A DNA stretch of 41,308 bases from ZLKRG46 sp032117915 (GTDB lineage: Bacteria; Bacteroidota; Ignavibacteria; Kapaibacteriales; Kapaibacteriaceae): positions 1 to 41,308 of the forward strand of contig JAULYI010000181.1 in the NCBI GenBank assembly GCA_032117915.1. The letters run 5' to 3'. The translations under genes and the position numbers were made by a program. Numbering within the stretch: the stretch's first letter is position 1; every line of letters starts with the position of its first letter. The notes under the pieces were generated by a model that ran no database searches, was not told where the DNA came from, and was given only the letters and a program-made list of their open reading frames with translations. Below are positions 19,337 through 26,054 of the stretch, in pieces.

Positions 19337-20212
19337 ATGCGTAAGGAACGTGACATGGAATATCGACCGATGAACGACGATATGGCGGCTCGGATCACCG
19401 CCTTCATTGATGGCGCACTTGGCGACGAAGAGCGCGCCCAGGCAACAGAGGAGCTTCAACGCTCCCCGCGTCTGCAACGTCAGCTCGACGTTGAGTCTGC
19501 GCTTGTTGCCACCCTGCGTGAGCGACGCGACAGACTGCGCGCGACGCTGCCACCCACTGTAGAACGGCGCGTACGCATGGCCGTGAACGCCGAGGCAATG
19601 CCTCGGAAAACGTTTGCTGAACGGTATCCTGCGTTGAGCTTCTGGGAGTGGCAGCGAGTTATCTGGGCAGCAAGCGCCATCGTTCTCGTTGCTGTGCTCC
19701 TCCTTGAGCCGTCAGCGCTCAGGCAGCTCACCGGGTCCGGCGCCGTTGCTACAACAGCATCTCTTGATGTTCCAACCCAGTCCTACGCGAACTTCGCTTC
19801 GATCCTCAATGGTTCGTTGCAGCTCGGCAAGACAACCACGGACCAGCAGTCGCTCAAGGCATACTTCGCCAGCGAGGGAGTTGACTATGATGTGCAGTTC
19901 CCTGCCATCGAGGCAACCCTTAAGGGTGGCGTGGTGTCTGAGCATGGAGGACGCAAATTCGCGCACCTCGTGTACGAACGCGCAGGCCACACCATCTACA
20001 TGTTCGAAGTGGATCAGGAATCCCTCGACGGCAAGCAAGCAGACCTTGGTCAGGTTGTTGCCGACGATATCACGCATAGCCGTTGGCACTGGGAAGAGCG
20101 AGCCGATACTGGCACGCTGTTTGCGTGGAAAAGCAATAACGTTGTCTGCGTAGCCGTCTCCGATCTGCGTACCAACGAATTGTCCGCGCTGTTCGACCTT
20201 CAGGAACTATAA
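19337..20212 (+). CDS. membrane-bound anti-sigma factor
   Basis: This 291-residue protein has an N-terminal cytoplasmic anti-sigma-like helical region (MNDDMAARITAFIDGALGDEE, a common opening for ECF anti-sigmas). One transmembrane helix follows at about 108-124 (VIWAASAIVLVAVLLL), and then a C-terminal periplasmic domain of about 165 residues. The zinc-finger HxxxCxxC pattern of ZAS anti-sigmas is absent. The start at 19337 follows GGAGAGG at 19323-19329; an alternative ATG at 19355 has AAGGA at 19343-19347. Position directly after the ECF gene and 2 bp before the thioredoxin-like gene supports the role. The periplasmic domain (HLVYERAGHTIYMFEVDQE) resembles sensor regions of similar proteins, but the signal is unknown. 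The function is inferred from context plus topology. Confidence 0.8.
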   Translation: MRKERDMEYRPMNDDMAARITAFIDGALGDEERAQATEELQRSPRLQRQLDVESALVATLRERRDRLRATLPPTVERRVRMAVNAEAMPRKTFAERYPALSFWEWQRVIWAASAIVLVAVLLLEPSALRQLTGSGAVATTASLDVPTQSYANFASILNGSLQLGKTTTDQQSLKAYFASEGVDYDVQFPAIEATLKGGVVSEHGGRKFAHLVYERAGHTIYMFEVDQESLDGKQADLGQVVADDITHSRWHWEERADTGTLFAWKSNNVVCVAVSDLRTNELSALFDLQEL

Positions 20213-20214
20213 TC

Positions 20215-20763
20215 ATGATCGCACGCTCCGTTAACGCCACGCTTGGTCTTGTCTGCTCGGCACTCATGGTCATCGGATGCACCCGAGCAACGGCACAGAC
20301 CACCGGCCCTGTGCACATCGTCGAGACGGTGAAGATGCAAGGCGCAGGCAAGGTGCTGGATTTCACGTGGCGGGATGGACAAAAGGTGCAGTCGTTCGCA
20401 CAGGCAACGGCCGGCAAGGTTGTATTGCTGAACATCTGGGCTACTTGGTGTGGCCCCTGCCGCAGAGAGATCCCGGACCTCGTAACGCTGAGCAGCGAAC
20501 TCGCACCGAAGGGCGTGGTCGTCGTCGGTGTGAGCGTTGACGATAATGACGATCGCCTGCGTACCGTAAAGAACTTCGTCGAAAAGTCCCGCATCACGTA
20601 CATGAACGTGATCGATAATGACAACAAGGACATCGCCCGACACTACGGTGTGCAGTCTATTCCGATGACGCTAGTCATCGACCGTCAGGGTAAGATCGTC
20701 GAAAAAATCATCGGTGCACGGAGCAAAGACGCCTTCATGGCCGCCCTTGCACGCGCGATGTAA
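20215..20763 (+). CDS. TlpA/ResA-like thioredoxin-fold lipoprotein
   Basis: This 182-residue thiol-disulfide oxidoreductase carries the active-site motif WCGPC at residues 78-82 (C79, C82) and the late cis-proline segment IPMTLVIDRQGKI. The N-terminus has a hydrophobic stretch ending in a lipobox-like VIGC (C22), so it is probably a lipoprotein facing the periplasm. Cleavage after ATAQ is the alternative. TlpA/ResA-type proteins reduce disulfides in exported proteins, for example apocytochromes. It begins two bases after the anti-sigma stop, so the two are almost certainly co-transcribed. A functional link between the sigma/anti-sigma pair and periplasmic redox state is possible but only inferred. 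A terminator-like hairpin follows at 20792-20820. Confidence 0.9.
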   Translation: MIARSVNATLGLVCSALMVIGCTRATAQTTGPVHIVETVKMQGAGKVLDFTWRDGQKVQSFAQATAGKVVLLNIWATWCGPCRREIPDLVTLSSELAPKGVVVVGVSVDDNDDRLRTVKNFVEKSRITYMNVIDNDNKDIARHYGVQSIPMTLVIDRQGKIVEKIIGARSKDAFMAALARAM

Positions 20764-20770
20764 GCACGAC

Positions 20771-22075
20771 CTACCACACTCCGAGAATGATCGACGGCTC
20801 CGGTTCCACCGGGGCCGTTGTTGTTTGGAGTAGGGGGCGTAGTTGTGCGGCCGCTGCTTCGCAGCGGCGTGCGTCAGACGAATAGACCACGGCAAGCACG
20901 TCGCCTGCACGAACGGCCTGACCACACGATGCGTGGAAGACGATGCCTGCATATGGATCGACATTATCGCTCTCGCGCATGCGTCCTACCCCTGCCGTCA
21001 TGCCAACGTCTGCCACAGCGCGGGCATCAAGATCGGCAAGGAACCCGTCTGCTTCTGCATACAGCGTGATCGACGGCGTCCGTTGCCATTGCGAGTGCGT
21101 TGCAGTCCAGTTACCATTGTGTGCACGTATCATGTCGACGAAAATAGCGTAAGCCTTTCCCGATGACCAGACCTCACGCACACGTGCGAGGGCATCTTCG
21201 GGCGTGATATCCGGAAAGGCCGTCATGACCATAGCCTGCGCCAGCACCTCGGTGATCTCGACCAGATCCGGCGATGCCGCACGTACGTCGTGGAGCGCTG
21301 CTTTGGCCTCTATTGCCTCGCAGAAGTTGCCAACGGCGCGACCAAGCGGACGGTCCATCCTGGAAAACACGAAGCGCGTAGCAACACCAACGTGGGCGCA
21401 GACATCACGCATCGAAGCGGCAAGGGCATGCGCCGCTTCAAGGGTGGGCATAAACGCCCCACGACCAACCTTCATGTCCATGACGAGGCCATCAAGACCT
21501 TCGGCGAACTTCTTGCTCAGGATCGAAGCGGTGATGAGTCCGATGTTCTCGACCGTGCCCGTTGCATCACGCAGCGCATACAGGATCTTGTCTGCCGGCG
21601 CAATATCCTGTGACTGTCCCACCATGAAGAACCCATACGACCCCAGCATCGAGCGCAGCTCGTCGATCCGGTAGGTCGTGCGGTAGCCGACAATGCTCTC
21701 GAGCTTGTCTACGGTACCACCGGTATGTCCTAGGCCGCGACCACTGATCATCGGCACGGTGATGCCACAGCCCACAGCCAGCGGAACCAGCAGGAGCGAC
21801 GTCTTGTCGCCAACGCCACCCGTTGAATGCTTATCCACGGCGGGCCTCGCCGTAAAGCCACGAGCGATATGATCACCGCTCGTCGTCATCGACATCGTCA
21901 GTGCTGCCGTCTCCTCAGCGCTCAATCCCCGCGTGCACGCGGCCATCAGGAAGGCCGCGGCCTGCGCCGTCGAGACGTCGCCACTGACCACGCCACGGAC
22001 GAATTCGGCGATCTCGTCAGACGTCCAAGCATGGCCGTCGCGTTTCAGTCGAAGCAGTTCCTTGGTCGTACGCAT
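20771..22075 (-). CDS. deoA: thymidine / pyrimidine-nucleoside phosphorylase
   Basis: This 434-residue homodimeric phosphorylase cleaves thymidine (or pyrimidine nucleosides) with phosphate to give the base and deoxyribose-1-phosphate, in nucleoside salvage. Key segments are KHSTGGVGDKTSLLLVPLA (phosphate loop), the family signature SGRGLGHTGGTVDKLESI, and MDMKVGRGAFM. The C-terminal barrel-like domain contains GVGRMRESDNVDPYAGI. The length is typical of the family. It is a single gene: its start is divergent from the RNA methyltransferase gene (34 bp between starts), and its 3' end faces tlpA with only 7 bp between stops. Whether it is thymidine-specific (DeoA) or broad (Pdp) cannot be decided from the sequence. 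Confidence 0.95.
   Translation of the reverse strand: MRTTKELLRLKRDGHAWTSDEIAEFVRGVVSGDVSTAQAAAFLMAACTRGLSAEETAALTMSMTTSGDHIARGFTARPAVDKHSTGGVGDKTSLLLVPLAVGCGITVPMISGRGLGHTGGTVDKLESIVGYRTTYRIDELRSMLGSYGFFMVGQSQDIAPADKILYALRDATGTVENIGLITASILSKKFAEGLDGLVMDMKVGRGAFMPTLEAAHALAASMRDVCAHVGVATRFVFSRMDRPLGRAVGNFCEAIEAKAALHDVRAASPDLVEITEVLAQAMVMTAFPDITPEDALARVREVWSSGKAYAIFVDMIRAHNGNWTATHSQWQRTPSITLYAEADGFLADLDARAVADVGMTAGVGRMRESDNVDPYAGIVFHASCGQAVRAGDVLAVVYSSDARRCEAAAAQLRPLLQTTTAPVEPEPSIILGVW
20792..20826 (+). terminator. plus-strand terminator hairpin inside the deoA 3' coding end
   Basis: Arms 20792-20803 and 20809-20820 pair over 12 bases (two G-U), loop TTCCA. T-rich TTGTTT follows at 20821-20826. 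It lies 29 bp after the tlpA stop, but inside the convergent phosphorylase gene. It would end the pepA-sigma-anti-sigma-tlpA transcript. Confidence 0.6.
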
Positions 22076-22097
22076 CGTAGTGCCGCGTTGCTGGTGG

Positions 22098-22105
22098 TAT
22101 GTTTG
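22098..22105 (+). promoter_or_regulatory. -7 promoter element TATGTTTG before RNA methyltransferase gene
   Basis: TATGTTTG matches TAnnTTTG inside the 34-bp divergent gap. It ends five bases before the GTG at 22110, so transcription would begin at or within a few bases of the start codon. No clear -33 box is present. Confidence 0.5.
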
Positions 22106-22109
22106 CAGC

Positions 22110-22901
22110 GTGTCAACAAATGTCTATCCGCCGCTGTCGCACAAGCTACGCACAACCGTACGCGACCTGCAACGCGCAGCCAACCGTGACGAGGCTCGAC
22201 AATTCATCGTCGAAGGCGTCCGCGCATGCGAAGCACTCTCTGCGACCACCCTGTTGCCCGACCTTGTGGTCGTCCGGCACGACGCCGATATCCGCGCTTC
22301 GCGCGTTGCAGCGTCGATGGCCCTGCAAGGCGTTGAGGTGGTGATGGCGTCGACGCGTGACATGGAGCTGATATGCGATGCCGTATCGCCGCAGGACCTG
22401 CTGGCCGTGGTACCGTTTCCGACGGAACGTCCGCTGGGTGACCGCGTCGTCGTGCTCGACGGAGTGCGCGATCCCGGTAATGCCGGTACAATCGTCCGCA
22501 CGGCCGCCTGGTTCGGCTTTACCGATGTGGTTTTCCTTGACGGATGCGTCGATCCGTTCCACACGAAGGTCATCCGCTCGTCGGTCGGCTCACTCGCCCA
22601 TGTGAATATCATCCGCGATGCCACGGTCGAGGCCACACGTACGGCTTGGAATGACCGCGGCGCTGTTATCGCCTCCGTCGTTTCCGGCGGAGCGTCGCCC
22701 GATGCGGTGCGTACCTCCGGCACGGTCGTCATGGTACTCGTCGGCGGCGAAGCCGACGGTCTGTCAGACCAGGCCATGGCCATGGCGATGCAGCGTGTGA
22801 CCATTCCGGGTAACTCCGACGTAGAGTCGTTGAATGCCGCCATTGCCGCGGCCATCTTGTGCTATGCGTTTCGTGCGGCTGATGCCGAAGGAGACGCCTG
22901 A
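22110..22901 (+). CDS. TrmH/SpoU-family RNA 2'-O-methyltransferase
   Basis: This 263-residue SPOUT-fold methyltransferase probably transfers a methyl group from S-adenosylmethionine to a ribose 2'-OH of rRNA or tRNA. The N-terminal RNA-binding part contains the typical RQFIVEGVRACEAL segment. The catalytic knot has motif 1 GVRDPGNAGTIVRTAAWFG (N124), motif 2 VMVLVGGEADGLSD and motif 3 VTIPGNSDVESLNAAIAAAI. The GTG at 22110 fits the family N-terminus and the -7 element just upstream. Reading from 21933 would run the N-terminus across the divergent phosphorylase gene with unrelated sequence, so I reject that start. The stop overlaps the aminotransferase ATG by one base. The target nucleotide is unknown. 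Confidence 0.9.
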   Translation: MSTNVYPPLSHKLRTTVRDLQRAANRDEARQFIVEGVRACEALSATTLLPDLVVVRHDADIRASRVAASMALQGVEVVMASTRDMELICDAVSPQDLLAVVPFPTERPLGDRVVVLDGVRDPGNAGTIVRTAAWFGFTDVVFLDGCVDPFHTKVIRSSVGSLAHVNIIRDATVEATRTAWNDRGAVIASVVSGGASPDAVRTSGTVVMVLVGGEADGLSDQAMAMAMQRVTIPGNSDVESLNAAIAAAILCYAFRAADAEGDA

Positions 22902-23956
22902 TGCGACTCTTCACGCCCGGTCCGGTCTCCGTGCCTGCACCCGTACTGGCGGCCTGCGGCGAACCACCGATGTTTCACCGCGGAGCGGAGTTCAAGGACG
23001 TGGCCCAACGCGTCTGGACCAACCTTCGGACGGTCTTTCAAACCGTCCATCCGGTCGTGCTTCTGGCCGGCTCCGGCATGACGGGTATCGAGGCCGCAAT
23101 GGCCTCGACGGTACGCCCCGGTGACGTCGTCGTCGTGCTTGAGCACGGACGCTTCGGCGAACGCCTCACTGCCATCGCCGGTATCTACGGATCTACGGCG
23201 TCCGTCCTGCGTGTGCCCTGGGGCCAGACGATCACGTCCGGCATGGTCGCTGACCACCTTCGAACGCTCGACCGCATCGACCATGTGTGGCTGGTCCACA
23301 GTGAGACGTCGACAGGAGTAACGCTAGACCTTGAGGCGATCGCCTCCACGGTCCACACCATTGCCCCCAATGCCCTCCTTGGTGTCGATGCCATCACGAG
23401 TCTTGCGATCCATCCCGTGCTGACGGATACATGGGGACTGGATATGGTCGTAACGGCCTCGCAGAAAGGCTTTGCCTGTCCACCCGGCCTTGCTGCCGTC
23501 TGCGTCTCGTCAAGGGCCGAGGCCCACATGCGCACCCTCAGGCCTGTCTCCTATACGTTGCACCTGCCCACGGTGCTCGATAGCATGGAGAATGGCCTGT
23601 TTCCGTGGACGCCGCCGGTGACGCTCGTAGCTGGACTGGATGTTGCGCTGGGTATGCTGCTTGCCGAAGGGATGGACCACGTTTGGCAGCGCCATGCCGA
23701 CCTCACCCGCTACCTGCACGATGCCCTACAGACTCGGTCACTACACTTCTTCGGCGATGCCACGTCACATGCCGTGACGGTGGTGGAACATGGACGATCG
23801 ACAGAGATCAAGACGACACTTGCAGAGCGTCATGGCATGGTGATCGCCGGTGGCCAGGACCGGTTGCAACACCACGTGTTTCGTATCGGCACCATCGGAT
23901 GGATCGGCCGGGCAGACATCGATGCGCTGATGCATGCCCTGGACGATGTTCTCTAA
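22901..23956 (+). CDS. class V aminotransferase (PLP-dependent)
   Basis: This 351-residue fold-type I PLP enzyme of the class V group resembles serine-pyruvate/alanine-glyoxylate aminotransferases and the small archaeal/Chlorobi-type phosphoserine aminotransferases. The N-terminus FTPGPVSVPAPVLAACG is characteristic. GSGMTGIEAAMAS is the cofactor phosphate-binding region, GVDAITSLAIHP contains the PLP-pyridine aspartate, and K189 in TASQKGFACPPG is the Schiff-base lysine. It is likely cytoplasmic. The start codon overlaps the methyltransferase stop (TGATG), indicating coupling. The substrate (serine, alanine, phosphoserine or glyoxylate) cannot be fixed; a role in serine/glycine metabolism is plausible. 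Confidence 0.9.
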   Translation: MRLFTPGPVSVPAPVLAACGEPPMFHRGAEFKDVAQRVWTNLRTVFQTVHPVVLLAGSGMTGIEAAMASTVRPGDVVVVLEHGRFGERLTAIAGIYGSTASVLRVPWGQTITSGMVADHLRTLDRIDHVWLVHSETSTGVTLDLEAIASTVHTIAPNALLGVDAITSLAIHPVLTDTWGLDMVVTASQKGFACPPGLAAVCVSSRAEAHMRTLRPVSYTLHLPTVLDSMENGLFPWTPPVTLVAGLDVALGMLLAEGMDHVWQRHADLTRYLHDALQTRSLHFFGDATSHAVTVVEHGRSTEIKTTLAERHGMVIAGGQDRLQHHVFRIGTIGWIGRADIDALMHALDDVL

Positions 23957-23992
23957 CCACAAGCACCACACCGCACCAATCGCCTTACACCG

Positions 23993-25210
23993 ATGATCGC
24001 ACGCACCGTCGTTGTCGCTACCGGCAACAAGCACAAGATCGAAGAACTCACTGCACTCCTCAGCAGCCATGGCCTTGACCTGCACCTGATCCCGATGTCG
24101 AGCGTTGCTCCGGACCTCGTCATCGACGAGACCGGAGACACCTTCGAAGCCAATGCCTACATCAAGGCCGCACTCGTCCATGCCGCAACGGGCCTTCCGG
24201 CCCTGGCCGATGACTCGGGTCTCGAGGTCCATGCTCTGGGCGGCGCCCCTGGCGTACGCAGTGCGCGCTACAGCGGAGACAATCCAACGGATGCGTCGAA
24301 CAGGGATATGCTGCTGGAACGCATGCAGTCGCATGACGAGCGAACAGCGGCCTTCCGTTGTGTGCTGTGCTACGTCGACGATGCCCGCACGGTCTTCGGC
24401 GAAGGGGCATGTCATGGTGCCATTGCCCGCCACGAGGTCGGCACAAATGGCTTCGGCTATGATCCGCTCTTTGTTGGCGTTGGCGACGACAGATCGTTTG
24501 CCGAACTGACATCCGACGAAAAGCATGCGCGAAGCCATCGCGGTGCCGCTGTAGCGGATCTGGCGCGACGTCTGGCAGTAGAGACGGTGGAGACTGCACC
24601 GGAGGCCCATTTGGTCCGCGATGCCATGCTTCGTGCCTGCGTTGCCGCAGGGATCGGCAACATGCCGTTACTCGAACGTGCGTTGACGGTGATGCACGAT
24701 GCAGCGTCGGCGCGGATGATGTACGAAGCGCTGCTGCAATGCTATCTGTTTGGCGGCTTCCCTGCCGCCCTCGACGCGCTTGCACCGTGGTACGAGCAGG
24801 CCTCTGCACGGTCACTGATCGATCGTGCCCCCGAGGCGAAGCCGTTTGACGTGAATACGTTCGAGCAACGCGGCGAAGCGCTCTGCCGCACGATCTACGG
24901 CAGTGTGTACGATCGGATGATGCAGCGGCTTGGCGACGTTTCGCCCGACCTACGTTCATGGGTGATCATTGAGGGCTACGGCAAGACCTTGTCGCGCGAT
25001 GGCCTGTCCATTGTTGATCGCGAGCTCTGCAACGTCGCCATCCTTGCCGCACTGGGCCGACGCGCACAATGCCACTCGCACGTCCGCGGTGCGCTGCGCG
25101 TAGGCGCAACGGCAGAGGACCTACAAGACGTTGTCAACGTGGTGACGGAGACATGCGGTGGTTCACACGGCGACGTGCTCAGGGCCATGCTGGCCGAGCT
25201 TATCGCCTGA
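23993..25210 (+). CDS. rdgB: fusion: RdgB/HAM1 XTP/dITP pyrophosphatase + carboxymuconolactone-decarboxylase-like domain
   Basis: This single 405-residue reading frame has two domains. Residues 1 to about 195 are a complete RdgB/HAM1 enzyme, which hydrolyses non-canonical purine nucleoside triphosphates to monophosphates. It shows ATGNKHKIEEL, LADDSGLEVHALGGAPGVRS, TNGFGYDPLF and SHRGAA. Residues about 205-405 resemble a carboxymuconolactone decarboxylase/AhpD-like protein: an YEALLQCYLFGGFPAALDAL helix, then RELCNVAILAALGRRAQCHS, HVRGALRVGATAEDL. Only one cysteine is present at the usual redox-site position (C360, followed by H361 and H363), so AhpD-type CxxC peroxidase chemistry is unlikely. 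The pair is normally found as separate proteins. Its last 11 bases overlap the convergent DUF4249 gene. The N-terminal domain is secure, the C-terminal family probable, its reaction unknown. Confidence 0.88.
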   Translation: MIARTVVVATGNKHKIEELTALLSSHGLDLHLIPMSSVAPDLVIDETGDTFEANAYIKAALVHAATGLPALADDSGLEVHALGGAPGVRSARYSGDNPTDASNRDMLLERMQSHDERTAAFRCVLCYVDDARTVFGEGACHGAIARHEVGTNGFGYDPLFVGVGDDRSFAELTSDEKHARSHRGAAVADLARRLAVETVETAPEAHLVRDAMLRACVAAGIGNMPLLERALTVMHDAASARMMYEALLQCYLFGGFPAALDALAPWYEQASARSLIDRAPEAKPFDVNTFEQRGEALCRTIYGSVYDRMMQRLGDVSPDLRSWVIIEGYGKTLSRDGLSIVDRELCNVAILAALGRRAQCHSHVRGALRVGATAEDLQDVVNVVTETCGGSHGDVLRAMLAELIA

Positions 25211-26054
25211 CAAACACCGTATCTCGAACGGCCGACGCACTACCGACAACGCCGATTCCGCCTTGCACGGAGTTCAGCAGCGGCTCGTACTGACGCGTAA
25301 AGGTGATCTGCTTAAACCAGTTTACGAAGTTTCTGTCGCCGGCAAACACGGCAAGCTCATGCTTGCCGAAATACTTGAAGGCTGCCCACGAGAAGATGCC
25401 CGGTGCCTGAACAAAGGCCAGACGAACCGGCAGGCGTCCGAGCGGCGATGCTTCATCGACGAACTCCTCGTCTCTGATCCGCCCGTTCGTATCTGCCGTA
25501 GGAGGCGTCAGATACGATCCGTACTGCAGTGTATCCAGACACGTCATGCGCAGCACGTACTCCGTTCCGGGTGCAGGTATCGTCCAGAACACCTTGAGCG
25601 AATCCACAGGTCGAAGCTCATTTTCGCGGCCCGGATAGTTCAGCGTCGGAGGAAGGTCTTTCTCCCAGATGATCCGCTCTGGTGTCCGCGTGGTGCCGGA
25701 GATCACGGATGTTCCAACGCGTGCCTCGACACGATATGCGCGTCCGGGCTGTACGAGCCACGTCGTGTCCATCGCCTCGTAATGTCCACCCGTCGTGTCA
25801 TCCACGAATCGCAACGGAATCGACATTGCCCCATCCAGCACGACGACCTCTGCATCACGGATCGATGCCCGCTCGTACGAAAAGGTATCGGTCATGGGCT
25901 GCGACCAGTAGAGCTGGACGTCGCGAACGGGTTCGTCCACGATCAGGAAGGCCTGCATCACGATCTGGGGCGTGTAGTCCGTTGGTACAGGGTCTTCGCA
26001 TGCCACAAGGAAGATGGCTGCAACAAGAGCGAGGAAGGGGCGAAGGTGGCGCAT
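25200..26054 (-). CDS. DUF4249 family lipoprotein
   Basis: This 284-residue protein has a lipoprotein signal (hydrophobic LALVAAIFLVAC, lipobox LVAC with C19) followed by acidic residues. It is therefore probably attached to the outer membrane. The opening Ig-like strand region (PQIVMQAFLIVDEPVRDVQL) and AGRAYRVEA-like segments match the DUF4249 family of Bacteroidota. These proteins are typically encoded right after a TonB-dependent receptor. Its ATG shares one base with the receptor stop (1-nt overlap), so the two are translationally coupled. The pair presumably handles uptake of an unknown ligand at the outer membrane, with the lipoprotein as accessory. Family by recognition; function inferred from context. 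Confidence 0.85.
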   Translation of the reverse strand: MRHLRPFLALVAAIFLVACEDPVPTDYTPQIVMQAFLIVDEPVRDVQLYWSQPMTDTFSYERASIRDAEVVVLDGAMSIPLRFVDDTTGGHYEAMDTTWLVQPGRAYRVEARVGTSVISGTTRTPERIIWEKDLPPTLNYPGRENELRPVDSLKVFWTIPAPGTEYVLRMTCLDTLQYGSYLTPPTADTNGRIRDEEFVDEASPLGRLPVRLAFVQAPGIFSWAAFKYFGKHELAVFAGDRNFVNWFKQITFTRQYEPLLNSVQGGIGVVGSASAVRDTVFVRR

